From contig JAQSXJ010000022.1 of assembly GCA_029256725.1 (NCBI GenBank), positions 62,001 through 126,000 of the forward strand: DNA of 64,000 bases, read 5' to 3'. This DNA comes from Anaerocolumna sp. (GTDB lineage Bacteria; Bacillota; Clostridia; Lachnospirales; Lachnospiraceae). Below the pieces are notes generated by a model that made no database searches, had not been told where the DNA came from, and saw only the letters and a program-made list of their open reading frames with translations. Position 1 is the stretch's first letter. Each line of letters starts with the position of its first letter. This document shows positions 26,997-37,692 of this stretch, piece after piece. The position numbers and the translations under genes were made by a program.

Positions 26997-27524
26997 ATGA
27001 TTTATTATAATGAGGGTGACTTAATAATACGTTCAATGTCTTATACTGATATTGAAGCTTTTGTGCTGGGGTTTGCCGGTCAGGGTTGGAATAAACCTGC
27101 GGAGCAGTTTCTAACGTATTATAATGAACAGGAAAACAACATAAGAAAAATTATTGTTGCTGAGTATAAGGGGAGTACAGCCGGATATGTCACACTGCTT
27201 CCTTTTGCCACAGTTGGCCCTTTTGCTGACAAAGGCTTTCCGGAGATTGTAGATTTTAATGTATTAATCCCATATCAGAAAAAAGGAATCGGAAATCGGC
27301 TTATGGATGTTACAGAGCAGCTTACAAAAGAAGTCAGTGATTATGTAACGCTGGCAGTTGGGATGCACAGTGGATATGGAACAGCACAAAGAATGTATGT
27401 AAAGAGGGGGTATATACCCGATGGATCTGGTGTCTGGTATAAAGACAGACCTCTGGAACCTTATGGAGCTTGTGAAAATGATGATGAATTGATTCTATTT
27501 TTTGTGAAAGAATTGACATATTGA
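26997..27524 (+). CDS. GNAT family N-acetyltransferase
   Basis: A 175-residue acetyl-CoA-dependent transferase. The coenzyme-binding motif is FNVLIPYQKKGIGNRLMDVTEQLTKE (about 85-110), followed by the usual GYGTAQRMYVKRGYIPDGSGVWY. The substrate is unknown. ATG 26997 is chosen because gggag stands 6 bases upstream; an alternative TTG/ATG start 21-24 bases earlier exists. It is separated from the transporter cluster by about 200 bases. Confidence 0.88.
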   Translation: MIYYNEGDLIIRSMSYTDIEAFVLGFAGQGWNKPAEQFLTYYNEQENNIRKIIVAEYKGSTAGYVTLLPFATVGPFADKGFPEIVDFNVLIPYQKKGIGNRLMDVTEQLTKEVSDYVTLAVGMHSGYGTAQRMYVKRGYIPDGSGVWYKDRPLEPYGACENDDELILFFVKELTY

Positions 27525-27621
27525 AAGAAGTGTGAATTATCAGGATAATTAAAAAAATAAAAAAAATTAAAAAAACTCTTTACTTTTACTTTGAGATAGT
27601 ATATTATAAATATTGTTCTTA

Positions 27622-27693
27622 GGGCTCGTTGGTCAAGCGGTTAAGACGCCGCCCTCTCACGGCGGAAACAGGGGTTCGATTCCCCTACGAGCT
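27622..27693 (+). tRNA. tRNA-Glu (anticodon CTC)
   Basis: Cloverleaf readable: acceptor GGCTCGT paired with ACGAGCT (terminal G-T pair), D-arm with GGTCAAGCGGTTAAGAC, anticodon stem CCGCC/GGCGG around loop CTCTCAC (anticodon CTC), T-arm GGGGTTCGATTCCCC. No CCA is encoded. It reads GAG codons. A stem-loop terminator follows within 30 bases, so the tRNA is a single-gene unit. Confidence 0.95.
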
Positions 27694-27711
27694 GCTAATA
27701 AGTAATTTAGT

Positions 27712-27763
27712 AAATAAGCCACTGTCAGGTGATTATAAATCCTTGATAGTGGCTTATTTCTTT
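27712..27763 (+). terminator. Terminator after tRNA-Glu
   Basis: ataagccactgtcagg pairs with the downstream ccttgatagtggcttat (three internal mismatches), followed by ttctttttc. Confidence 0.75.
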
Positions 27764-27894
27764 TTCATAGTTTTTATATTTATTGTTTCTGTATCGTTTA
27801 TTCAATTTTTCTTAATGTTCTTGTATTGCCAATTGGAAAATTAAGTTATACTATTTAATTATTAAATACGAGACTGTGCGTAAAAAGGAGAGAT

Positions 27895-28548
27895 ATGCTG
27901 AAATTAGTAAAGTTATCTTTTATATATGCAATTCTAAGGAGATTATATGTAACCCTTTTTATAATACAGTTCCTGGAATTAATATTTTTGGCGGATAAAA
28001 CCACATCATATTTGGCGAATGTACCAATTGCAGCTGTTACAGCTTTGTTAGGGACATTCAATTGTTGGATTATCATAAAATTGATAAATGTAATTATGAT
28101 TATAAAGTTAAATCCCTATGTCTGTATCAATCGGTTCACCAAAAGTATATATATGGATATAAAATATTTTAAAAGATCATCGGATTTAATCAATGGATTT
28201 ATGAATGGATTGTTGGCTATTCCAGTAAGATACATAAATAAAGACTTTCGTACCAGCACCCATGAATATATCTGTATATCACTGATAAGGCTGCTCAAAA
28301 AGAAAGGGGCAGCTGCATCCATAGTTTATCAGTATATAGAAAAACATAACAAAACATTAAAAGTATTGGATAAATGCATTATTACTTTGGAGAATAATGT
28401 GGAACATGAAATTCTATTTAAGTTTAAGAAAAAAGACTACTTGATTGAAAAAGTTTTTCACTATAACAGTATTATAAAACATAAAGTTAACAAATACAAA
28501 GTAATAATACCCAGGGAGTTATTACTGAGCTTAGTTAATACCAATTGA
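27895..28548 (+). CDS. Hypothetical membrane protein
   Basis: A 217-residue protein not recognised. It has two hydrophobic segments (about 17-35 and 45-75), then a basic, lysine-rich soluble part with many hydrophobic residues (LDKCIITLENNVEHEILFKFKKKDYLIEK). AT-rich codon use with many isoleucine, lysine and asparagine codons is more extreme than its neighbours, which could signal recent transfer. SD aaaggagag is present 6 bases before ATG, which supports translation. It follows the tRNA terminator and is followed by its own terminator, so it is an isolated insertion next to a tRNA. Confidence 0.6.
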   Translation: MLKLVKLSFIYAILRRLYVTLFIIQFLELIFLADKTTSYLANVPIAAVTALLGTFNCWIIIKLINVIMIIKLNPYVCINRFTKSIYMDIKYFKRSSDLINGFMNGLLAIPVRYINKDFRTSTHEYICISLIRLLKKKGAAASIVYQYIEKHNKTLKVLDKCIITLENNVEHEILFKFKKKDYLIEKVFHYNSIIKHKVNKYKVIIPRELLLSLVNTN

Positions 28549-28639
28549 TAATATATATAATAAGGAAGCTTTACTACTGCATCAAATTAAACTGTTGAAA
28601 AATAACGAGATATCGCTTATAATTATTTTGAGCGAGGCC

Positions 28640-28674
28640 AAAGGGTAACCCTGTCTTTGTGTTACCCTTTTTTT
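28640..28674 (+). terminator. Terminator after hypothetical membrane protein
   Basis: aaagggtaac (28640-28649) pairs with gttacccttt (28661-28670), followed by a T-run. Confidence 0.85.
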
Positions 28675-28766
28675 GTTTTACATATATTGGTATAGCTACG
28701 ATGCCGGGAAATTGTATGGCTTTGGCAGCTCAGGCTGTATGAAAATTTAAGAGTAGGCCACAATAA

Positions 28767-30134
<1,368 letters not shown>

Positions 30135-30844
30135 AAGCGTAGAGTATTGCCACCTTCAAAACAGAACAGGAATATAAGCAATTTTTGACACACAGACAGA
30201 GGATTAAATTATAAATTAACAGGGGTTACTGCTGAATGAACCTGACCATCGCCATGATAAGCTGCCGCCAGAGAGTTCACAGTAGTTCCTGGTTTTATAC
30301 ATGGCAGTGCAAGGAGTCGGAGAGATTATATCCAACTGTATTGTTAATATTTTAATAGAATAAAATATAAAACCACACAACAATTCCTCAATTATCCAGA
30401 ATATTTTGTAGGAATGTACCGTCGTACCGGTTATAATGAGATTGTATACATGTTATTTACATAAAGGTAAAAAATCATAGTTTATATAGTAAAACAGCGG
30501 AGTACAAAGCAATTACTGCTTGTAAAAAATGTTTTTTTATTAGTGAAAATGTTATAAAAATGTAGGATTTCATTATAGCAAAGTACAGGTATTTGTTTAC
30601 ACTTGACATTTATAATGTTTTATACTATTCTTTAAAAAGTGATATATAAATTGCTTATACTTAACATATATTAGTTATAATATATAATTTACCAACTCAA
30701 ATTTGCACAAGGATGTGTATAATATACACGCCATAGGTGCAATTTTTTTTATATCTGGGTAAATATGTCTTTTGGGTTAAAGGGTTTGCAATTAATATAT
30801 ATATATCATAGTGTTATAATAAAAGATAAAAGGTAGGTTATTGT
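30135..30844. other. Gene-free interval before the opp operon
   Basis: About 700 AT-rich bases without a credible gene. They hold a TTGACA (30603) not well spaced to a -10, the hairpin at 30699-30750 and a -10 TATAAT at 30815-30820 about 25 bases before the oppB start. No terminator directly after gdhA is obvious. Confidence 0.55.
30699..30750 (+). promoter_or_regulatory. Terminator-like hairpin in the opp upstream region
   Basis: aaatttgcac (30699-30708) pairs with gtgcaatttt (30737-30746), and inside gtgtat / atacac (30715-30720, 30724-30729) forms a second helix; eight T residues end the structure. It may be an attenuator of a leader starting upstream, or the terminator of an unrecognised short RNA. 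Confidence 0.5.
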
Positions 30845-31762
30845 ATGGGTAAGTACATTCTTAAAAGGGTGGGTGCGGCAATCCTGACCATATTCCTGGT
30901 TGCCACCATAACGTTTTTCCTAATGAACCTGGTGCCAGGCGGTCCCTTCGTTGCAGAAAAATCCATCAGTGAGCAGGCTCAGCAGGCACTGAGAGAAAAG
31001 TTCGGTCTGGATAAGCCACTGATTGTGCAATATAAAAATTATATGGTTAACGTACTTCATGGAGATCTTGGTCCTAGCTTAAAGCAAAGAGGTCGTGAAG
31101 TTACAGATATCATCTTCACTAAGTTCCCAATTTCAGCAAGACTTGGCGGTATTTCCGTTGTTGTTGCGTTATTGATAGGAATTCCCCTTGGCTGTGTAGC
31201 TTCAGTTAACAGAGGCAAGTGGCTGGATAATTTTATTATCGTCATTGCTACAGGGGGTATTGCAGTACCAAGCTTTGTTATCTGTACTGTGGGTATGTAC
31301 GTATTTGGTGTACATTTAGGCTGGCTACCCACCTTTGGACTTACTTCGCCATTACATTATATATTGCCGGTTTTTGCACTTTCCTTCTATCCGACAGCTT
31401 ATATTACAAGATTAATGCGTTCTTCCATGTTGGACGTTATAGGACAGGACTATATCCGTACCTCCAGAGCAAAAGGTGTTTCTCAGTTCTTATCCCTTTT
31501 TAAACATGCTCTGCGTAACGCGATTCTGCCGGTAATTACTTATGTCGGTCCCCTGTTGGCATACACCCTGACAGGCAGTTTTATCGTTGAAAAGATCTTT
31601 GTAATCCCAGGCCTTGGCGGTCAGTTCGTAAGTTCTATTATGAACCGTGATTATACCGTTATCATGGGTACTACCATTTTTCTTGCAACGCTTGTTATCG
31701 TGATGAATACTTTGGTTGATATTGTTTATAAACTAATTGACCCTCGTATTCAGCTGAATTAG
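30845..31762 (+). CDS. oppB: Oligopeptide ABC transporter permease OppB
   Basis: A 305-residue inner-membrane permease of the peptide/nickel class. It begins with a helix (YILKRVGAAILTIFLVATITFFLMNLVPGGPF), typical for OppB/DppB, and carries the coupling loop YIRTSRAKGVSQFLSLFKHALRNAILPVITY and the C-terminal IVEKIFVIPGLGGQFVSSIMNRDYTVIMG. It is first gene of an oppBCDFA operon with gaps of 9-24 bases. The SD (aaaggtagg) is somewhat distant from ATG. Imports peptides of a few residues when complete. Confidence 0.93.
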   Translation: MGKYILKRVGAAILTIFLVATITFFLMNLVPGGPFVAEKSISEQAQQALREKFGLDKPLIVQYKNYMVNVLHGDLGPSLKQRGREVTDIIFTKFPISARLGGISVVVALLIGIPLGCVASVNRGKWLDNFIIVIATGGIAVPSFVICTVGMYVFGVHLGWLPTFGLTSPLHYILPVFALSFYPTAYITRLMRSSMLDVIGQDYIRTSRAKGVSQFLSLFKHALRNAILPVITYVGPLLAYTLTGSFIVEKIFVIPGLGGQFVSSIMNRDYTVIMGTTIFLATLVIVMNTLVDIVYKLIDPRIQLN

Positions 31763-31771
31763 GAGGAAGAT

Positions 31772-32815
31772 ATGAAGGAAAAGAATATATTGAGCTTTCA
31801 GTTAAAGGTGGATGACTTTCTGCCCGCTACTGATGATGAGAAGCAGAGCCTGGTGCTGATGCGCCCCAGCGTAAGCTTCTGGAAAGATGCATTAAAAAGA
31901 TTGGGTAAGAATAAGGTTGCAATGGTAAGCCTTGCAATCATTCTGGTTATAATGATATTTTCCTTTTTCGTACCCAGCTTTTATCCTTATAAATACGATC
32001 AGCAGATTCAGGGTTCTGAATACCTAAAGCCATTGACCCATTCGGAAAAGGAGCTGGCAAGGATTGATTCCGGCGAAAAAGTATTTCCTCATTTTCTGGG
32101 AACAGATAACCTGGGCCGTGATTATGCAGTACGTTTGATGGTGGGAAGCCGAATATCTCTGTTAGTCGGACTTATCGCCTCAGGAATCATTTTAATAATT
32201 GGATCTTTATATGGTTCCGTAGCCGGTTTCTTTGGCGGCTGGACAGATATGATAATGATGCGTCTGGCGGATATTGTCTATACTGTACCAGACATTTTGT
32301 TGATAGTATTAATTTCCTTTGCCATAAAGGAACCGATGACAACCCTGGCTACAAAGCCGGGATTCCAATGGATACAGACAGTTGGTGTTAATCTTATTAG
32401 TATATTTCTGGTGTTTGCACTGCTTTACTGGGTTGGCATGGCTCGTATTGTAAGAAGTCAGGTACTTACTTTGAAACAAAGTGAGTATGTAACCGCAGCC
32501 AAAGCGCTGGGTGCTTCCAACGGACGTATTATCCGTAAGCATCTGCTGACTAACTGTATCGGTACTTTGATTGTAACTACAACCTTACAGATTCCTGCCT
32601 CTATTTTTACGGAAAGCTTCTTAAGTTTCTTAGGCTTAGGTGTTGCAATTCCACTGCCTTCCCTGGGATCTCTTGCAAGTGATGCTGTAAATGGTTTGAA
32701 TACTTATCCCTATTTGCTGATAGCTCCGGCTATCACCATCAGTCTCATTATCCTCAGCTTTAATTTATTTGGTGACGGACTGCGTGATGCATTCGATCCC
32801 AAGATGAAGAGTTGA
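31772..32815 (+). CDS. oppC: Oligopeptide ABC transporter permease OppC
   Basis: A 347-residue permease. The N-terminal 45 residues are cytoplasmic, followed by helix VAMVSLAIILVIMIFSFFVPSFYPY, an extracellular loop with HFLGTDNLGRDYAVRLMVGSRISL (the usual OppC/DppC signature), and the coupling loop YVTAAKALGASNGRIIRKHLLTNCIGTLIV. Between the third and fourth helices there is an extra segment (EPMTTLATKPGFQWIQTVGVNL) compared with shorter DppC proteins. Forms the channel with OppB. Confidence 0.93.
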   Translation: MKEKNILSFQLKVDDFLPATDDEKQSLVLMRPSVSFWKDALKRLGKNKVAMVSLAIILVIMIFSFFVPSFYPYKYDQQIQGSEYLKPLTHSEKELARIDSGEKVFPHFLGTDNLGRDYAVRLMVGSRISLLVGLIASGIILIIGSLYGSVAGFFGGWTDMIMMRLADIVYTVPDILLIVLISFAIKEPMTTLATKPGFQWIQTVGVNLISIFLVFALLYWVGMARIVRSQVLTLKQSEYVTAAKALGASNGRIIRKHLLTNCIGTLIVTTTLQIPASIFTESFLSFLGLGVAIPLPSLGSLASDAVNGLNTYPYLLIAPAITISLIILSFNLFGDGLRDAFDPKMKS

Positions 32816-32838
32816 TAGGTGGAGAGGAGTAATTTAAA

Positions 32839-33849
32839 ATGAATGAATATTTAGTTGATATACAAAATGAACGGCTCTCATTCTTTACCCCTGCAGGTGA
32901 AGTAAAATCCCTTAATGATGTTTCTCTATCTGTTAGAGAAGGAGAAGTACTGGGGATTGTTGGAGAGAGTGGATCCGGAAAATCCGTAACGGCATACAGC
33001 CTTATGGGAATTACTGCACATCCGGGACGTATGATTGGCGGAGATATCTATTTCAATGGCCATCATATCAATAAGATGAAAGAAAAAGAAATGCGTAAGA
33101 TTCGTGGTAATGAGGTATCCATTATATTTCAGGATCCCATGACCAGTCTAAATCCTGTATTTACGATAGGTAATCAGATAATGGAAGCAATCTTGCTTCA
33201 TACAGGTAAAAATAAAAAGCAGGCTTATGACAGAGCAAAAGAGCTGCTTCAGCTGGTTGGAATTAATGAGCCGGAGAAACGTTTGAAACAGCATCCTCAT
33301 GAATTATCCGGTGGTATGCGTCAGCGTGTTATGATCGCTATGGCTCTTGCCTGTGAACCGAAACTGCTGATTGCAGATGAACCCACAACAGCACTTGATG
33401 TTACCATTCAGGCGCAGATCTTAGAGCTTATGACTGAACTTAAAGATAAACTTGGAATGGCTATTATTCTAATAACCCATGACCTCGGTGTAGTAGCCGG
33501 AATGTGCGACAGGATAGCCGTAATGTATGCAGGTAAAGTAGTAGAGACAGGAACTACAGATGATATTTTCTATAATCCTTCTCATGAGTATACAAAAGGA
33601 CTGCTGCAAAGTGTTCCAAGTCTGAATGATACAGATCATAAGAAGCTGATACCCATTGAAGGTCAGCCTGTAGATATGTTAAATCCGCCGGCCGGATGTC
33701 CATTCGCACCTCGCTGTCGCGCCTGTATGAAGGTTTGTCTTCGTACAATGCCTGCGTACACACAGGTGGCAGAGGATCATTACAGTGCCTGCTGGCTTTT
33801 AGATAAAGAGAAATTTGAAAAAGGGGAGGTGCAGACCAATGGAAAATAA
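32839..33849 (+). CDS. oppD: Oligopeptide ABC transporter ATP-binding protein OppD
   Basis: A 336-residue ATPase. Walker [10 protein letters not shown]-loop [17 protein letters not shown], signature LSGGMRQR, Walker [13 protein letters not shown] and the C-terminal oligopeptide-transporter extension with the cysteine-rich [19 protein letters not shown] that ligates an iron-sulfur cluster in relatives. Its last codons overlap the start of oppF by 11 bases, so the two ATPases are coupled. Confidence 0.94.
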   Translation: MNEYLVDIQNERLSFFTPAGEVKSLNDVSLSVREGEVLGIVGESGSGKSVTAYSLMGITAHPGRMIGGDIYFNGHHINKMKEKEMRKIRGNEVSIIFQDPMTSLNPVFTIGNQIMEAILLHTGKNKKQAYDRAKELLQLVGINEPEKRLKQHPHELSGGMRQRVMIAMALACEPKLLIADEPTTALDVTIQAQILELMTELKDKLGMAIILITHDLGVVAGMCDRIAVMYAGKVVETGTTDDIFYNPSHEYTKGLLQSVPSLNDTDHKKLIPIEGQPVDMLNPPAGCPFAPRCRACMKVCLRTMPAYTQVAEDHYSACWLLDKEKFEKGEVQTNGK

Positions 33850-34816
33850 GAAACTGGTCGAGGTAGAGCACCTTAAACAGTATTTTCCCGTACATGGCGG
33901 AAAATTCGGTGAGAAAAGAGTAGTAAAGGCTGTAGATGATGTATCCTTTTTTGTAAACAAAGGAGAAACCCTCGGTCTGGTAGGAGAATCCGGTTGTGGA
34001 AAGACAACTACCGGCAGAACCCTCCTTCGCCTCCATGAACCTACCGGAGGTAAGATAATTTATGATGGTAAAGATATTACTCACGCCAAAATGCTTCCTT
34101 ACCGCAGAAAGATGCAGATTGTATTCCAGGATCCTTATGCAAGTCTGGACCCTCGTATGACGGTAGGTGACATTGTAGGTGAAGCGATAGATATTCACAA
34201 GCTTGCGGCTAATTCGAAAGAACGCCGTGACCGTATTGTAGAATTGTTAAGCCTTGTCGGACTTAACACAGAGCATGCCAATCGTTATCCCCATGAGTTT
34301 TCCGGCGGACAGCGTCAGCGTGTAGGTATCGCCAGAGCACTGGCAGTTAACCCTGAATTTATTGTCTGTGATGAACCGATTTCTGCATTGGACGTGTCCA
34401 TTCAGGCTCAGGTAGTTAACATGTTTGAAGAGCTGCAGGCGAATATGGGACTTACGTATTTGTTTATTTCCCATAATCTTAGTGTTGTAAAGCATATTTC
34501 CAACCGTATCGGCGTAATGTATCTGGGTAAGCTGGTAGAATTAGCGGACAGTTATGAATTAACTACTCATAGTGTACATCCCTATACCCGGAGCCTGATT
34601 TCTGCGATCCCCGTTGCAGATCCTAAAACCACAAGAAATTCCAAGCGTATAGTTCTTGCAGGAGATGTACCAAGCCCTGTATATCCACCTTCCGGATGCC
34701 GTTTTCGTACCCGCTGCCCTTATGCGGATGAGCGATGTGCCGCAGAAGAACCGGTATTTAGAGAAGTATCCGCCGGACATTATGCAGCTTGTCACCACCT
34801 TGACCGTGTAAAATAA
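33839..34816 (+). CDS. oppF: Oligopeptide ABC transporter ATP-binding protein OppF
   Basis: A 325-residue ATPase pairing with OppD. Walker [11 protein letters not shown]-loop [17 protein letters not shown], signature FSGGQRQR, Walker [13 protein letters not shown] and C-terminal [19 protein letters not shown] are intact. ATG 33839 is preceded by ggggagg; an upstream in-frame start at 33815 would be buried in oppD. The intact oppBCDF set shows that the loss in the following oppA is local. Confidence 0.94.
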   Translation: MENKKLVEVEHLKQYFPVHGGKFGEKRVVKAVDDVSFFVNKGETLGLVGESGCGKTTTGRTLLRLHEPTGGKIIYDGKDITHAKMLPYRRKMQIVFQDPYASLDPRMTVGDIVGEAIDIHKLAANSKERRDRIVELLSLVGLNTEHANRYPHEFSGGQRQRVGIARALAVNPEFIVCDEPISALDVSIQAQVVNMFEELQANMGLTYLFISHNLSVVKHISNRIGVMYLGKLVELADSYELTTHSVHPYTRSLISAIPVADPKTTRNSKRIVLAGDVPSPVYPPSGCRFRTRCPYADERCAAEEPVFREVSAGHYAACHHLDRVK

Positions 34817-34866
34817 CGGTTCCCTGATATTGCCCAATCTCACCGAAAACGGTGAATTGTATATAA

Positions 34867-36480
34867 ACCTTAAGCGGCAAAGCTGACACTAATAAGAACA
34901 GCGGTAGTAACGGCGGTGATGCCGGTACCACAGACACACCTTCCGCATCAGCAAAACAGCTGGTTGCACAGATCGGTCCTAACCCTGAAACTCTTGACCC
35001 TGCACTTAACAGTGCTGTTGATGGTGGTAACATGCTTTTATTTGCATTTGATACCCTGTTAGCTATTGATAAGGATAACAAGGTTATCCCCGGTGCTGCT
35101 GAGACTTATGAAGTAAGCCCTGACGGTCTTACTTGGACTTTCAAACTTCGTGCAGGTTTAAAATGGTCTGATGGCTCTCCTTTAACTGCTAAGGATTTTG
35201 TATACAGCTGGAAACGTGTAGCTGATCCTGCTACCGCTGCTCCTTATGGTGAGACAGTACTTGGTATGGTTAAGGGTTATGCTGAAGCAGCTGAAGGTAA
35301 CATTGATGCTTTAGCTGTATCCGCACCGGATGACACAACATTTAAGGTTGAACTTTCCAATCCTTGCGCATATTTTGATAAACTTGCAGCTTTTGGTGTA
35401 CTAAGCCCTGTAAATCAGGCAACTATCGAAGCGAATGGTGATGCTTGGGCTACAAAACCTGAAACATATATCAGCAATGGACCTTTCCATATTACTGAGT
35501 GGGTACCCAGCTCCTATATCCTGTTTACTAAGAACCCTAATTATTGGGATGCTGCTTCTATCAAACTGGATTCGATTAAACTTCTTCTTTTTGAGGATCC
35601 AAATGCATCTTATGGTGCATACCAAAAAGGTGATGCAATGATGATCAAAGATGTTCCTACAGCTGAGATACCTTCACTGCAGGATAATCCAGAATTCCAC
35701 ATCGATCCTCTGTTAGGAACTTATTATATCGATCTTAACAACACACTTGAGCAGTTCTCTGACGCGAAAGTACGCCAGGCATTAAGTCTTGCAATCGATA
35801 GAAAATATGTAGCTGAAACATTGATGCAGGGCACATATACTCCCGCTTCTAACTTCATTGGTACTGGTGTTGCAGATTGGGATGGCAGCAACTTTATGGA
35901 TAACGCTAACGGCGGAACTCCCTATATCAATATTGAAGACCATGCAGGAAATGTTGCAAAAGCAAAAGAACTTATGAAAGAAGCTGGATATCCTGACGGA
36001 AAAGACTTCCCTGTTATCAACTATTCCATCAATGATTCTGGTTACCACAAGGTTGTTGCTCAGTATTTACAGCAGGCTTGGAAAGAGCTTGGAGTTACTG
36101 TAAATGTTAACGTTGTTGAGTGGGCTTCCTTTACTCCTATGCGTCGTGCCGGAGATTATGAAGCAAGCCGTGACGGTTGGTTATTCGATTACAACGATCC
36201 TTCCAATATGCTTGACCTTATGGTTAGCTCAAACGGTAACAACAACGCAAAGTACAACAACCCTGCTTATGATGAGTTAATGAAGAAAGCAGCAGCTGAA
36301 ACAGATCCTAAGACTCGTTCCGGACTTCTCCATGAGGCAGAAGATTTAGTAATGTCAGAAGCTGGTATTATTCCCGTTGCTTACTATAATGACTTCTATC
36401 TGCAGAGCTCAAAAATTACAGGTTCCTGGCATTCACCTTACGGATACTGGTACTTCCAGTATGCTGATATTACAGAATAA
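34867..36480 (+). CDS. Oligopeptide-binding protein OppA, 5' end missing
   Basis: The frame is open from just after a TAA at 34864 but has no start codon with SD. It reads GKADTNKNSGSNGGDAGTT and then the whole mature peptide-binding protein: IGPNPETLDPALNSAVDGG, LTWTFKLRAGLKWSDGSPLTAKDFVYSWKR, the hinge NGPFHITEWVP and the C-terminus. GKADTNKN is the low-complexity linker that normally follows the lipobox cysteine, so what has been lost is the signal peptide, start codon and SD. The first in-frame ATG is 35032, inside the mature domain. As written the gene cannot make an exported lipoprotein. The remaining part is full length for the family. Confidence 0.85.
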   Translation, partial: TLSGKADTNKNSGSNGGDAGTTDTPSASAKQLVAQIGPNPETLDPALNSAVDGGNMLLFAFDTLLAIDKDNKVIPGAAETYEVSPDGLTWTFKLRAGLKWSDGSPLTAKDFVYSWKRVADPATAAPYGETVLGMVKGYAEAAEGNIDALAVSAPDDTTFKVELSNPCAYFDKLAAFGVLSPVNQATIEANGDAWATKPETYISNGPFHITEWVPSSYILFTKNPNYWDAASIKLDSIKLLLFEDPNASYGAYQKGDAMMIKDVPTAEIPSLQDNPEFHIDPLLGTYYIDLNNTLEQFSDAKVRQALSLAIDRKYVAETLMQGTYTPASNFIGTGVADWDGSNFMDNANGGTPYINIEDHAGNVAKAKELMKEAGYPDGKDFPVINYSINDSGYHKVVAQYLQQAWKELGVTVNVNVVEWASFTPMRRAGDYEASRDGWLFDYNDPSNMLDLMVSSNGNNNAKYNNPAYDELMKKAAAETDPKTRSGLLHEAEDLVMSEAGIIPVAYYNDFYLQSSKITGSWHSPYGYWYFQYADITE

Positions 36481-36555
36481 AATATAATAGATAAGTTTGT
36501 ATTATCAGTTTCCATAATTGGAATATGACAAGAACAAGTAGTTGGCTTACAATAG

Positions 36556-36607
36556 AAAAAGTAGAGTATCCTTTAAATCATTACGATAGGGGATACTCTA
36601 CTTTTTT
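36556..36607. terminator. Terminator of the opp operon
   Basis: aaaaagtagagtatcc pairs with ggatactctactttttt, loop about 20 nt, and T-run. The A-run at the 5' side means it can also stop the minus-strand DUF554 transcript. Confidence 0.9.
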
Positions 36608-36731
36608 AGTTAGTGATTTAATTGGTAATAACAAAATGATTGCTTCAAACTGTAGGTAGCCAGTTAAGCTTTACTGCACTCTTGTACAGAAAGTATAATT
36701 CTCTTCTACTTATAAGTAGTAATAGAGAGTG

Positions 36732-37460
36732 CTATAATAAAAGTAGTATCACATTAGACCAGAAATAGGATAATGGCATAACTAATACCATAGCAGGAAG
36801 CATATTAGCTACAGGAAAAGACTTAATGCCAGAGATACGAAAGCCGGTAGCAAGCATTAAGATACCGCCGCAGGCAGTAAAATCATTTAGCATTTCTTTC
36901 GTTGTCAGCGGCAGAATAAAGGCTGCACTAAGAAATAAAGTAAAAAAGATTATAAACTGAGGAATACAGACTAAGCACACGATAAATCCAAGACTGGCAC
37001 CAAAAATAGCAGCAGTAAAGAAGTCCAGTATAGATTTTGATATCAGTATAGTGTGATCTCCCGTCATACCGGATTGCAGTGATCCAAAAATACCGGTTCC
37101 GCTTGCGCAGAATAATACAATAATACTTACGAGTTTTTGGAGGAACTCCTCCTTACTCATACCATCACTTTTAAGGGAAAATACTCTGGCTACAGGAGCC
37201 TGTACCTTGGCGGCTGCCACGCTTATACTGTGTTCCAGACGAATAAGTTCTCCTAATGCAGTACCGATTATAACAGCGAAAATAACCGCTGGCAGGTAAG
37301 TTAATTTAACAATAGAAGCAATACCCATTGACACGGAGGCAACACCAAAGATTAAGGTAAGGCTGTTACGCAGTTGTTCAGGAATCTTATTCCCCAATAA
37401 GACACCTGCAGCACCGCCTGTGAGGATTGCCAGGCTGTTCACGATGATTCCGATTGGCAT
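36732..37460 (-). CDS. DUF554 family membrane protein
   Basis: A 242-residue polytopic protein with about seven hydrophobic helices. It begins MPIGIIVNSLAILTGGAAGVLLGNKIP, the hallmark of DUF554 (YdfK/YqgA-like), and contains the conserved LFCASGTGIFGSLQSGMTGDHTILISKSILDFFTAAIFG. Function is not known; transport is presumed. It stands alone on the minus strand. SD aagagg about 7 bases upstream of ATG 37460. Confidence 0.88.
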   Translation of the reverse strand: MPIGIIVNSLAILTGGAAGVLLGNKIPEQLRNSLTLIFGVASVSMGIASIVKLTYLPAVIFAVIIGTALGELIRLEHSISVAAAKVQAPVARVFSLKSDGMSKEEFLQKLVSIIVLFCASGTGIFGSLQSGMTGDHTILISKSILDFFTAAIFGASLGFIVCLVCIPQFIIFFTLFLSAAFILPLTTKEMLNDFTACGGILMLATGFRISGIKSFPVANMLPAMVLVMPLSYFWSNVILLLL

Positions 37461-37692
37461 TTTGTTATACCTCTTCTTATATGTTTAGAATATGTCCGGA
37501 ACACGAGTATGACTGGCCATGAGTTTACTGTGTATATAGTTAATCAACTATAAGAAATATGGTTCATTCGAAGTTTCTTTGCAAGTAATCCTATGGTCTT
37601 TTGTAATCATCACTGTGTATCTTTAATCGGACAATAAGAATACTATGAACTATATTGTTGCTATACAGTCAAGTAAAATCTATAAAATATAC

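Noticed and set aside
27629-27844. 71-codon open frame on the plus strand
   Set aside because: It begins inside the tRNA-Glu gene and runs through its terminator.
30699-30750. T-box or known riboswitch before oppB
   Set aside because: No T-box word or other aptamer consensus was found around the hairpin.
33554-34198. 214-codon open frame on the minus strand
   Set aside because: Antisense to oppD/oppF, whose motifs are complete on the plus strand.
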